Shown here in pieces: positions 46,391-58,169 of a DNA stretch of 64,000 nt; positions within the stretch are counted from its first letter, which is position 1, and every line of letters starts with the position of its first letter. The position numbers and the translations under genes are program-made. The DNA lies in contig JADLDB010000160.1 in NCBI GenBank assembly GCA_020846875.1, positions 107,914 to 171,913 of the forward strand. Direction: 5' to 3'. A model generated the notes under the pieces. The model was not told where the DNA came from. It saw nothing but the letters and a program-made list of their open reading frames with translations, and made no database searches. This DNA comes from Myxococcales bacterium. Its GTDB lineage: Bacteria > Myxococcota > Myxococcia > Myxococcales > Myxococcaceae.

Positions 46391-47590
46391 ATGTCGCATC
46401 GATTCTCACGTCGTCAGTGGCTCAAGGGCCTGGCCGGAGTGACCGGCGCCACGCTCGCGGCGCGCGCGGGCCTCTGGCCGTCCACCGCCTTCGCGCAGGC
46501 GGCGCCCACCGAGCAGTCCGCCCTGCTGATCATCTTCCTCCAGGGTGGGTACAACGCGGTGTTCGGCAGCGCGGACAGCTTCGCCGGGGCGGGCACCTTC
46601 GGCGTCACCGGCTCCAACCAGAGGGACCTGGGCAACGGCCTGGTGGTGGACGGGCCGACGTTCGGCACCCTGCCGCAGTTCGCGCTCGACCACATGGCCA
46701 CCATCGGCGTGCGGCACGGGCTGACCTCGCACGAGGCCGCGCAGGACGCGGACTTCAGCGACGGGCGCGGGCACTACGCGATCCAGCTTGCGGCGGCGAT
46801 GGGCGGCGACGGGGCGATCAAGTGCGTGCAGGTGGGCAGCCGCAACGTGCCGGGTGACAAGCCGGTGGAGGCCGGCGTGTCGATGCAGACCATCACCGAC
46901 ATGCGCACCACCATCGAGGCGCTGGGTGGATCGACCGACGGCTCCACGCCGAAGCGGGAGATCGCCCAGAGGGCGATCGACGCCTCCCGCTTCATGAGCG
47001 CTCAGACGCTGGTGACCAGCCCGGTCCAGACCAAGGTGCTGGGCGAGGGGTACAGCGCGGCCGTCGAGACGCTCCGCCAGCCGGTGAAGCCGTTCGACTT
47101 CGCGGAGCTGGCCACGGCCTATGGCCTGGGCGCCACCGCCACCGCGGTGAACAACTTCCGCGCGCAGCTCGCCGCCGCCGAGTTGATGATCACCGCCGGC
47201 GCGAACGTGGCGGTGGCGATGGACGGCGGCTGGGACACCCACGGCGATCGCGACGCGTCCAACGTTCGGAACATGATGAACACCCGCATCCTCCCGCCGC
47301 TGAAGACCTTCGTGAACCGCATGGTGGCCGCCCCCGACAAGAACGTGGTGGTGGCGATCATGGGCGACTTCGCCCGCAGCCTGCCGGGCTCCGATCACGC
47401 CGCGGCGATGTCCGCCACCGTGATAGGCAAGGACGTGAAGGTCGGCACCTCGGGGCGGATGAACGCCAACGTGCAGTTGCCCGCGGGCACCCCTTCGGTG
47501 CCGGGGTTGTGGGCGTACCTGACCAAGGTGCTGCGGGTGACCCAGCAGCCGTTCGGCACCAACCCCCACACCGGCCTGGTGGTGACCTGA
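46391..47590 (+). CDS. DUF1501 protein, Tat-exported
   Basis: 399 aa of the DUF1501 family (alkaline-phosphatase-like fold). Twin-arginine signal SRRQWLKGLAG at the N-terminus, cleavage near STAFAQA (residue 36). DUF1501 signs: LLIIFLQGGYNAVF, IGVRHGLTSHEAAQDAD, DGGWDTHGD, VVVAIMGDFARSLPGSDHA. DUF1501 proteins usually travel with DUF1800/DUF1592-type partners; here the partner is the c-heme protein two genes upstream. GGAG lies about 6 bases before the ATG. Enzymatic activity of the family is not established. Confidence 0.87.
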   Translation: MSHRFSRRQWLKGLAGVTGATLAARAGLWPSTAFAQAAPTEQSALLIIFLQGGYNAVFGSADSFAGAGTFGVTGSNQRDLGNGLVVDGPTFGTLPQFALDHMATIGVRHGLTSHEAAQDADFSDGRGHYAIQLAAAMGGDGAIKCVQVGSRNVPGDKPVEAGVSMQTITDMRTTIEALGGSTDGSTPKREIAQRAIDASRFMSAQTLVTSPVQTKVLGEGYSAAVETLRQPVKPFDFAELATAYGLGATATAVNNFRAQLAAAELMITAGANVAVAMDGGWDTHGDRDASNVRNMMNTRILPPLKTFVNRMVAAPDKNVVVAIMGDFARSLPGSDHAAAMSATVIGKDVKVGTSGRMNANVQLPAGTPSVPGLWAYLTKVLRVTQQPFGTNPHTGLVVT

Positions 47591-47748
47591 GCGCGCGCCT
47601 CATTTTTCCGTGAGCGCTCGCGGAGAACCACGGCCAGTTGGCGCGCAGCCCGTTGGAACTCCTGGGCTTCGCCGTGGCATGGCGCCTGCTGACCCGCGCG
47701 GCGTCGGGCCGTCGTGTGCACGGCGGCCGTTCGCCCGGGAGGTCTCAC

Positions 47749-49842
47749 ATGCGTCGCGCCGTCCTCGTGTCCGTGCTCGTCTTCGTCGCAGCAGGCTGTG
47801 GTCGTAACACCTCGCCGGAAGCGGCCCGCAAGCTGGCGCAATTGTCGGCGGTGGAGGGCTGCACGGACGTGGAGAAGTCGATCCGCGCGCAGCTGATCGA
47901 GGAGATGGAGACGCAGCTCGATCAGAACCTCCAGAGCGTGCTCACCGGGGCGCAGTGCTACCGCTACTTCGGGTACGAGGACTCGGTGAATGCGGCCAAC
48001 CAGGGCTACTCGGCCGCCCCTCCCAGCGCGGCGCCCGACTCCACCAGCGCCAAGGAGTACTCCACCACCAACAACCAGGTGGCCGGGGTGGACGAGGCCG
48101 ACATGCTGAAGAACGACGCCGAGTACCTGTACGTGCTGGGCGAGGGGAAGCTGAACATCATCCGCGCGTGGCCGGCGCCGCAGGCGCACGTGGTGTCGCG
48201 GACGCCCATCACCGGCGAGCCGAAGAAGCTCTTCGTGGAGAAGGGCCGGGCGGTGGTGCTGTCCAGCCTCACCTCGGGGGACGCCTCGCGCGGCGGCTGG
48301 TACGGCCGGGAGTGCACCTACGGCTACGACTGCAACTTCACCGGCGACGGCAAGCCGCTGCTGGTGAGCGTCTTCGATCTCTCGGATCTCGCAAACCCGC
48401 GCCTCATCCGCGAGACGCGCTTCTCGGGCTCGCTGCTGGCCAGCCGGCGGATCGGTGACGCGGTGCACGTGGTGGTGACGGCGCCCCAGGCGGTCCGGCC
48501 GACCTACGCCACCTGGCCCGAGGGCCTGCAGTGGTCCTGCGGCCCGGTAGACAGCTTCGAGAAGGCGCTGCAGATCCAAGGGGCCTTCGCGGCGCTGCGG
48601 GCCGAGAATCGGGCGAAGCTGGAGGCGCTCACCATCGCCGACTTCTTCCCCTCGGTGATGGACACGCGGCACGAGGCGTCCGGCGACGTGGTGGAGGCTG
48701 ACCTGCTGGCCGGGTGCCGAAACTTCTACGCGTCGAAGGTGACGGACGGGGCCAGCTTCCTCTCGGTCGGCTCGTTCGATCTCACCCGCTCGGAGCGGAT
48801 GAACGTCACCACCGTGCTGGGCCGCCCGGGCGCGGTCTATGCCTCGGCGGACTCGCTGTACGTCACCGCGCGGCACGAGTACCGCGGCGGCGACTGGTAC
48901 TACGATGCGCCAGAGCAGGGCGCCGAGGCCAGCACGGTGCACCGCTTCGCCTTCGTCGACGGGCCCGCCACCGCGTACCAGGGCACGGGGATCGTCAAGG
49001 GCCGGGTGCTGAACCAGTTCGCCATGGACGAGCACGACGGCTTCTTCCGGCTCGCCACCACCACCGGGCACGTGCCCTCGCCGGACGTGCACTCCACCGT
49101 GACGGTGCTGCAGCAGGGGCCGAAGGGGCTGGAGACGGTCGGCCTGTTGGACAAGCTCGCCCCGACCGAGGACATCCGCAGCGTGCGCTTCGAAGGGAAG
49201 CGGGCCTTCATCGTCACCTTCAAGAAGACCGATCCGCTGTTCGTGATCGACCTGGCGGATCCGAAGGCGCCGGTCATCGCCGGAGAGCTGAAGATCCCCG
49301 GGTTCTCCACCTACATGCACATGCTCGACGACACGCACCTGCTGGCGATGGGCCTCGACGCGGAGGACCACGGCTCGTTCGCCTACTTCCAGGGCGTGCT
49401 GCTGCAGATCTTCGACGTGAGCGATCCGAAGAACCCCGCCATGACGGCGCGGTACGTGATCGGCACGCGCGGCTCCTCGTCGGAGGCGCTCACCAACCAC
49501 CTGGCCTTCAACTACTTCGCGCCGAAGAAGCTGCTCGCGGTGCCGATGACCGTCTGCGAGGACTCGGGCGGCGGCGGCTCCTACGGGCAGAAGCTGACCT
49601 TCGGCGGGTTGATGCTCTTCGACATCGACGTCACCAGCGGCATCGGCTACCGGGGCGGGGTCCCCCACGCGGCGCCGGCGGAGAGCCAGGGAGCCTGCAA
49701 CACCTGGTGGACCAACGCGCACAGCCAGGTGAAGCGCAGCGTCTTCATGGACGACTACGTCTTCTCGGTGGCGGAGGACCTGGTGCAGGTCGCGCCGCTG
49801 TCGCGGCTGGCCACGCCGATCGTCTCGCTGCCGCTGGAGTAG
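47749..49842 (+). CDS. Beta-propeller lipoprotein (PF09826 type)
   Basis: 697-aa predicted lipoprotein, lipobox FVAAGC (Cys17). The family signature TTNNQVAGVDEADMLKNDAEYLYV near residue 105 marks the C-terminal beta-propeller family found in archaea and bacteria; repeated blades follow (GEPKKLFVEKGRAVVLSS, FEGKRAFIVTF). The start at 47749 was selected for GGGAGG and the lipobox; in-frame sequence upstream has no signal peptide. The function of the family is unknown; surface adhesion or carbohydrate sensing is possible. Confidence 0.8.
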   Translation: MRRAVLVSVLVFVAAGCGRNTSPEAARKLAQLSAVEGCTDVEKSIRAQLIEEMETQLDQNLQSVLTGAQCYRYFGYEDSVNAANQGYSAAPPSAAPDSTSAKEYSTTNNQVAGVDEADMLKNDAEYLYVLGEGKLNIIRAWPAPQAHVVSRTPITGEPKKLFVEKGRAVVLSSLTSGDASRGGWYGRECTYGYDCNFTGDGKPLLVSVFDLSDLANPRLIRETRFSGSLLASRRIGDAVHVVVTAPQAVRPTYATWPEGLQWSCGPVDSFEKALQIQGAFAALRAENRAKLEALTIADFFPSVMDTRHEASGDVVEADLLAGCRNFYASKVTDGASFLSVGSFDLTRSERMNVTTVLGRPGAVYASADSLYVTARHEYRGGDWYYDAPEQGAEASTVHRFAFVDGPATAYQGTGIVKGRVLNQFAMDEHDGFFRLATTTGHVPSPDVHSTVTVLQQGPKGLETVGLLDKLAPTEDIRSVRFEGKRAFIVTFKKTDPLFVIDLADPKAPVIAGELKIPGFSTYMHMLDDTHLLAMGLDAEDHGSFAYFQGVLLQIFDVSDPKNPAMTARYVIGTRGSSSEALTNHLAFNYFAPKKLLAVPMTVCEDSGGGGSYGQKLTFGGLMLFDIDVTSGIGYRGGVPHAAPAESQGACNTWWTNAHSQVKRSVFMDDYVFSVAEDLVQVAPLSRLATPIVSLPLE

Positions 49843-49879
49843 AAGTCGGAGTAAGGCGCCTCCGTGAGAAGGAGGCGCC

Positions 49880-50578
49880 ATGCGCGCGGTCGTCATTCAG
49901 CACGAGCAGCACGAGGATCTGGGCCTGCTGGCGCCGGCGCTCACGCAGGAGGGCTTCTCGTTGACGAAGCGCTTCCGCGGCGTGGAACACTCGGATCTCG
50001 GCGCCGAGCTGGTGGTCGTCCTCGGCGGACCGATGGGCGTGTACGAGCGGGAGCTGCACCCCTTCCTCGGTGACGAGGTGGCGTTCCTCAGTGAGCGGCT
50101 CGCGCTGGAGCGGCCGTGCCTGGGCGTCTGCCTGGGCGCACAGTTGATGGCGGCGGCCGCGGGCGCGGACGTCTTCCCCGGGAAGAACGGCTTCGAGGTG
50201 GGCGTGGCGCCGGTGCGGCTCACCGCGCAGGCGCAGAAGGACCCGGTGCTGATCGGCCTGGGCGCGAAGCTCACCGTGGCGCATTGGCACGGCGACACGC
50301 ACGCGCCGGTGCCGGGGGCCACGCTGCTCGCCTCCACCGAACGCTACACGCAACAAGGCTTCCGCCTGGGGCCCTCGTACGCGTTCCAGTTCCACCTCGA
50401 ATTGACCGCCGTGGAGCTGGGCTGGTGGCTGGAGGCCGGCGCCGGGGAGCTGGCCGCGAAGGGCAAGGACGTGAAGGAGCTCAGAGCGGAGCTGGGCAAG
50501 CTCCGCGCCGTCGAGCCTACCCTGAAGGAGCTCTGCGCCCGCCTGGCGCACCACTTCGCGAAGGTCGCCCGGGGCTGA
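49880..50578 (+). CDS. Class I glutamine amidotransferase-like protein
   Basis: 232 aa of the GATase1 superfamily (GMP-synthase-like stand-alone type). Nucleophile elbow GVCLGAQL with Cys84, catalytic His172 and Glu174 (FQFHLE), oxyanion region LGGPMGVY. The first ~180 residues are the amidotransferase; the last ~40 are a helical tail. Strong AAGGAGG precedes the ATG. No synthetase partner is adjacent, so the acceptor is unknown; such proteins also act as gamma-glutamyl peptidases (PuuD-like). The Uma2 gene converges 1 bp after its stop. Confidence 0.85.
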   Translation: MRAVVIQHEQHEDLGLLAPALTQEGFSLTKRFRGVEHSDLGAELVVVLGGPMGVYERELHPFLGDEVAFLSERLALERPCLGVCLGAQLMAAAAGADVFPGKNGFEVGVAPVRLTAQAQKDPVLIGLGAKLTVAHWHGDTHAPVPGATLLASTERYTQQGFRLGPSYAFQFHLELTAVELGWWLEAGAGELAAKGKDVKELRAELGKLRAVEPTLKELCARLAHHFAKVARG

Positions 50579-50579
50579 G

Positions 50580-51176
50580 TCAGGGCGGCTGCGCGGGTGG
50601 CGGCAGCGGCTCCCAGAGGCTCGGAAGGTCGAGCTCCAGCGCCTCGAAGGGTGCGACCCGCAGCTTCACGTCCTCCTCGCTGCCCCACGTCCCGAGCTCG
50701 CGATAATCAGGACCCTCGTACTGGTACGCGGTCAGGATGCGCTCCAGTGGGTGGACGTACCAGAGGAACGGCACGCGTTCGCGCGCGTAGATCCTCCGCT
50801 TCTGCACTTTGTCCAGTCGTGCGGTGCTGGGCGACAGCACTTCGCAGATCCAGTCCGGCGCGAGGGTGAGCCATGGCGTGTCGGCTGTGGGGAGGACCGG
50901 CATCCGGTCCCTTCGCCAGGCGGCGAGGTCCGGTACGAGCACGTCGTCACCGAAGTGGAGCTCGGGCTCTACGAGGAAGATCCACCCGCCAGGCCCTCCA
51001 CGGCCGCGACCGAAAGGCGTCCCGAGATCGGACATCAGCGCCGAGGTGACGACGGCATGGCCCACGGCCGGCCGGGGCATGGCGATCAGCACCCCCTCGA
51101 CGATCTGCCCCACCATGTTGGCGGGCAGCGCTCTGAGATCCTCGTACGTCGCCGGCTGGTGCTTCCGATCGCGCAT
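50580..51176 (-). CDS. Uma2-family (DUF820) putative nuclease
   Basis: 198 aa, PD-(D/E)XK-type fold of the Uma2/DUF820 family, often scattered in cyanobacteria and myxobacteria. Motifs: PRPAVGHAVV, FLVEPELHFGDDVLVPDLAAWRRDRMP and WICEVLSPSTARLDKVQKRRIYAREGV-like, with the usual Glu/Asp...Glu-x-x-Ser pattern. A much longer in-frame reading upstream is antisense to dnaE and is rejected. It lies between a convergent gene and divergent dnaE. The role is unknown; these proteins are thought to be linked to mobile elements, but no element border is seen. Confidence 0.75.
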   Translation of the reverse strand: MRDRKHQPATYEDLRALPANMVGQIVEGVLIAMPRPAVGHAVVTSALMSDLGTPFGRGRGGPGGWIFLVEPELHFGDDVLVPDLAAWRRDRMPVLPTADTPWLTLAPDWICEVLSPSTARLDKVQKRRIYARERVPFLWYVHPLERILTAYQYEGPDYRELGTWGSEEDVKLRVAPFEALELDLPSLWEPLPPPAQPP

Positions 51177-51320
51177 GCTCGCCTTCGAGTCTTGCGCAAT
51201 TCTCGGCGCTCGGGCAGCCCGATCGGCCGGACGAGGGGCCGTTGCGCGCGGCCGGGAAAGTCGGCACAACAGTGTCCAATTTCTCCCTGGTTCGACGCAC
51301 CCTGGAGGGGAACCCCGCCG

Positions 51321-54908
<3,588 letters not shown>

Positions 54909-54943
54909 CCCCAGCTACCGGCCGCGGTGAGGGGCAGATCGCC

Positions 54944-55636
54944 CTACTCACACTTTCCGAAGTTGCACCGTCCCGACGGGCAGTCCGATCCGAACGAGCA
55001 CTTCGCGCCGGGCGCCCCGCCGACGCACTCTCCGAATCGGCACTTCGCGCCCGGGCAGTCCTTGTCGAAGCTGCACGGACCGCCAGCGCCACCGATCGCC
55101 GGCGCAGCGCTCTCGGCACATCGCCCCGACTGGCACGAGCCGCTCTGGCAGTCGAGGCTGCTCGTGCAGGCGAAGCGGTTGGGCGTGATGCCGCGCTGCA
55201 CGGGGGGAGCAGCCGCTTCCGCTCCTGCGGGCCCGGCGTTGGGCGGAGGGATCACGATCGCCGCGCCCAGGTTGTTGCTCTGCCGCGCCTGCACCGCGAG
55301 CTCCCAGATCTGATCCGCGCGGACCTTGATCTCCCGCAGCTGCACCTCGAGATCGGGCCGCTCCTGCGCCACGCTGACGCCCAGCTTGTACTGCTGGCCG
55401 AAGTCGTACCAATACAGCCGGGTGCCATCCTCCAGGGTGACCTGGGCGTCGGTGCCGTTGCTCCAGGCCTCGAGCCCCATGCCTTCGGCGGTGGCGACGA
55501 TGGCCGGAGCGATCAACGCGCCTTCCGCGCCGGTGATGGGCAGGGTGTACGAGCGCGTGTAGCCCAAGCGCATGTAGCTCATGCACCCGGGGAGGAGGGC
55601 CAGGGTTGAAACGACCAGCAGGGCACGGGCGTTCAT
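54944..55636 (-). CDS. Cys-rich repeat lipoprotein, hypothetical
   Basis: 230 aa from ATG 55636. Lipobox LLPGC (Cys18), an N-terminal domain of mixed secondary structure (about 20-140), a Pro/Ala linker, then three Cys-rich repeats of the form C-x5-DC-x4-C-x4-C (CTSSLDCQSGSC, CSFDKDCPGAKC, CSFGSDCPSGRC). Such short disulfide repeats are common in myxobacterial surface proteins. Convergent with dnaE (35-bp gap). Its in-frame N-terminal extension from 55897 overlaps the divergent gene and is rejected. No family recognised. Confidence 0.65.
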   Translation of the reverse strand: MNARALLVVSTLALLPGCMSYMRLGYTRSYTLPITGAEGALIAPAIVATAEGMGLEAWSNGTDAQVTLEDGTRLYWYDFGQQYKLGVSVAQERPDLEVQLREIKVRADQIWELAVQARQSNNLGAAIVIPPPNAGPAGAEAAAPPVQRGITPNRFACTSSLDCQSGSCQSGRCAESAAPAIGGAGGPCSFDKDCPGAKCRFGECVGGAPGAKCSFGSDCPSGRCNFGKCE

Positions 55637-55745
55637 GGGGATGCGGGTGTCGTCGATCTGCCGGAGGCCCGTCAAGTGATCGCCTTCTGGTCCACGGGAG
55701 GATCCCGGCATAGAAAGGGGCTCGCCCGCTGTTCTCCTCGAGCCC

Positions 55746-56837
55746 GTGGGGGTGTCCGTGTTGCGCTCGCTGATCACGGTCATGCTGCTCCTCTCCGTCG
55801 CGGCGCAGGCCGAGGACGAGGCCCAGCGCAAGGCGCGGGAAGAGCTCGAGAAGCAGCTCTCGCAGATGGTGGGCAAGCAGCCGACGAAGGTGCGCATCGA
55901 CTACGAGTCGCTCGACGAGCCCATGTACAAGCTGGACGACGCGTCCTTCGAGCTCGACGGGAAGTCGTTGCCCCGGCCGTCGCTGGACGAGCTGACGAAG
56001 GAAGGCGTTCACCTGGTGTGGAACGGGGACGCCAGCCCGGGCAAGCACCTGGTGGCCGCGCGGTTGGTCTTCCGCAACGAGGCCAGCCCGGTGGTGAGCG
56101 AGGAAGGCGGCCACGTGTGGAAGGTGCAGGGCACGGTGTCCTTCGAGCTCCAGGAAGGCATCGAGGTGCGGGTGAAGGTGACGCCCCAGCGAGACAACGC
56201 GCAGAAGGACGTGGCGAAGCGCTTCCAGGTCCGCCTGCCCGCCACCCCGGTGATGCTGGCCCAGATGGACGACGGGAAGATGCCCGAGCCTCCGCCGAAG
56301 CCGAAGCTGGAAGTGGCTGACGCTGGAGCGACCGTCGTGGTGGCCTCCGCCGCCGAGCTCGCCGCCGAGAAGAAGCGCCTCGCCGCGGAGGAAAAGAAGC
56401 GCAAGGCGGAGGAGGCGAAGGAAGCGAAGCGCCTCGCGGCGGAGGAGAAAAAGCGCAAGGCGGAGGAGGCGAAGGAAGCGAAGCGCCTCGCCGCGGAGGA
56501 GAAGAAGCGCAAGGCGGAGGAGGCGAAGGAAGCGAAGCGGCTCGCGGCCACAGGCAAGACGCCCCCGGTGCTGGTCGCCGAGGCGCAGGTGGACGCCGGG
56601 GCGCCCGAGGTGGTCGACGCGGGGCCGGCGGTCGCCGAAGTGGTGGACGCAGGGCCGCCGGTGGTGGCCGAGGTGGTGGACGCGGGGCCGCCTCCGGCTG
56701 TCGCTGCGACCGAGCCTCCGGCCGAGGAAGGCCTTCCCCTGGGCTTGATCGCCGCCGGTGGGGGCGCGGTGGTCCTCCTGCTGCTCATCGTCGTGGTGGC
56801 CCGGCGGCGCTCGCGGCTCCCGAAGCTGGACGACTGA
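55746..56837 (+). CDS. Signal-peptide protein with Lys/Glu repeats, DAGP linker and C-terminal membrane anchor
   Basis: 363 aa from GTG 55746 (GTG 55752 and 55758 are alternatives). The N-terminal signal peptide ends near SVAAQA; a ~150-aa globular beta-rich domain follows (about 30-185); then three perfect-frame 18-residue repeats (KKRKAEEAKEAKRLAA) forming a charged helix; then VVDAGP repeats; then one membrane helix near residues 335-353 and a basic tail. This type-I topology with a periplasmic stalk suggests a cell-envelope protein. No family recognised. Confidence 0.65.
   Translation: MGVSVLRSLITVMLLLSVAAQAEDEAQRKAREELEKQLSQMVGKQPTKVRIDYESLDEPMYKLDDASFELDGKSLPRPSLDELTKEGVHLVWNGDASPGKHLVAARLVFRNEASPVVSEEGGHVWKVQGTVSFELQEGIEVRVKVTPQRDNAQKDVAKRFQVRLPATPVMLAQMDDGKMPEPPPKPKLEVADAGATVVVASAAELAAEKKRLAAEEKKRKAEEAKEAKRLAAEEKKRKAEEAKEAKRLAAEEKKRKAEEAKEAKRLAATGKTPPVLVAEAQVDAGAPEVVDAGPAVAEVVDAGPPVVAEVVDAGPPPAVAATEPPAEEGLPLGLIAAGGGAVVLLLLIVVVARRRSRLPKLDD
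56388..56549 (+). repeat. Three tandem 54-bp coding repeats
   Basis: Units at 56388-56441, 56442-56495 and 56496-56549, nearly identical (a few synonymous changes such as GAGGAA/GAGGAG and CTCGCG/CTCGCC). Each codes 18 residues of a charged helix rich in Lys, Glu and Ala. The near identity at the DNA level suggests recent tandem duplication; copy number may vary. Confidence 0.92.
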
Positions 56838-56949
56838 GCGCGCTGGGCAGGGTCCTCCCGGGTCGGCTCCGCCTCTTCCGGGCCCTCGGAGCAGCACCGC
56901 ACCACCGCCCAGGACCTGCGCCTCGCTGGCGCTGCCGGCGATCGGCGCG

Positions 56950-56998
56950 AACTGTCTCTACACCAAGGGCACGGCTTGCCTCTCTTGTAGAGACGGTT
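56950..56998. promoter_or_regulatory. 13-bp inverted repeat upstream of an exonuclease-phosphatase-type gene
   Basis: AACTGTCTCTACA (56950-56962) and TGTAGAGACGGTT (56986-56998) pair over 13 bp with one G-U, separated by 23 nt that hold a weaker inner CAAG/CTTG pairing. It ends 50 bp before the EEP gene start. It may be an operator, an mRNA hairpin or a terminator of the preceding gene; no T-tract follows. Confidence 0.45.
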
Positions 56999-57048
56999 CT
57001 CAGCGCCAGGCGTCGCTCCGCGAGTGGCCCGTGGACGCGGTGGCGGTG

Positions 57049-58167
57049 ATGCGCCATGGTTTCACGGCTTTGAGTGGTCTCCGCGCGACGTGCAGGTGGC
57101 TGGTGCCGTGGTTGTTGGCGCTCGCCTCGTCATGCGGAGCGCCGCCGGTGGCCGGCGACGGCGGGACGGTCGATGGCGGCTCCGACGCGGGCCTGGCCGA
57201 CTCCGGTACCCCTGACGCCGGCTCCGCCGACTCCGGAACTCCCGACGCCGGCCCGGCCGACTCCGGCCTTCCTGACGCCGGCCCCGCCGACTCCGGTCTT
57301 CCCGACGCCGGGCCCGCGGACGCGGGGACCCCCGACGCCGGCATCGGCCCGGACGGCTGCGCGTTGCCCGAAGGGACGGGCGCGCCCTTCCGCGTGCGCG
57401 CCGTGGCCGCCAACCTCACCAGCGGCAACCTGCAGTCGTGGGATCCGGGGCACGGCCAGCGGATCCTCCAGGGGCTGCAGCCCGACGTGGTGTTGATCCA
57501 GGAGTTCAACTACGGCTCCAACTCCCCGGGGGATCTCCGGACCTTCGTCGACGCGGTGTGCGGGACGTCGTGCGCGTACACCCGGGGAGCGGGCAGCATC
57601 CCCAACGGGGTGATCAGCCGCTGGCCGATCGCCGCCTCCGGCGAGTGGGCGGATCCCCGAGTGGGAAACCGCGGCTTCACCTGGGCGCTCATCGACGTCC
57701 CCGGGCCGAGAGATCTCTGGGCGGTGTCGCTGCACCTGCTCACCTCGACCGCGGGTGAGCGCAACCAGGAGGCCCAGGCGCTGGTGCAACAGCTCAACGC
57801 CCAGGTGCCCACCCGCGACCTTCTGCTGGTGGGTGGGGACTTCAACACCGAGAACCGCAGCGAGGCCTGCGTCACCACGCTGGGCCAACGCACGGTGACC
57901 GCCGGGCCGCACCCTGTCGACCAGGGCGGCGTCGGCGGCACCAACGCCGGCCGCACGAAGCCGTACGACTGGGTGCTGGCCTCGCGCTGCCTCCAGAAGA
58001 GCCAGGCCGCCGTGTCCATCGGCGCGCAGGCCTTCGACGCCGGGCTCGTCTTCGACAGCCGCGTCTACGTGCCGCTGGCCGACGTGCCGCCGGTGCTCCA
58101 GTCGGACAGCGCCGGGCCGCAGATGCAGCACATGGCGGTGGTGAAGGACTTCGTCGTCCAGCCCTGA
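57049..58167 (+). CDS. Endonuclease/exonuclease/phosphatase-family lipoprotein
   Basis: 372-aa predicted lipoprotein from ATG 57049 (lipobox LASSC, Cys29) with a ~50-residue ADSG(T/L)PDAGP linker (about residues 45-99), then an EEP (DNase I/exonuclease III-like) domain from about 115. Motifs: VLIQEFNYG with Glu, SLHLLTST with His, GGDFNTEN with Asp/Asn, YDWVLAS, and a C-terminal QHMAVV with the terminal His. These are the catalytic positions of the EEP fold. Anchored at the surface, it could degrade extracellular nucleic acid or phosphodiesters during predation or scavenging; this is inference. No strong ribosome site is seen. Confidence 0.75.
   Translation: MRHGFTALSGLRATCRWLVPWLLALASSCGAPPVAGDGGTVDGGSDAGLADSGTPDAGSADSGTPDAGPADSGLPDAGPADSGLPDAGPADAGTPDAGIGPDGCALPEGTGAPFRVRAVAANLTSGNLQSWDPGHGQRILQGLQPDVVLIQEFNYGSNSPGDLRTFVDAVCGTSCAYTRGAGSIPNGVISRWPIAASGEWADPRVGNRGFTWALIDVPGPRDLWAVSLHLLTSTAGERNQEAQALVQQLNAQVPTRDLLLVGGDFNTENRSEACVTTLGQRTVTAGPHPVDQGGVGGTNAGRTKPYDWVLASRCLQKSQAAVSIGAQAFDAGLVFDSRVYVPLADVPPVLQSDSAGPQMQHMAVVKDFVVQP
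57196..57345 (+). repeat. Five tandem 30-bp repeats encoding ADSG(T/L)PDAGP
   Basis: Units begin at 57196, 57226, 57256, 57286 and 57316, coding ADSGTPDAGS, ADSGTPDAGP, ADSGLPDAGP, ADSGLPDAGP and ADAGTPDAGI. They form the linker of the lipoprotein above and resemble the VVDAGP repeats in the protein at 55746-56837. Confidence 0.9.
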
Positions 58168-58169
58168 AG

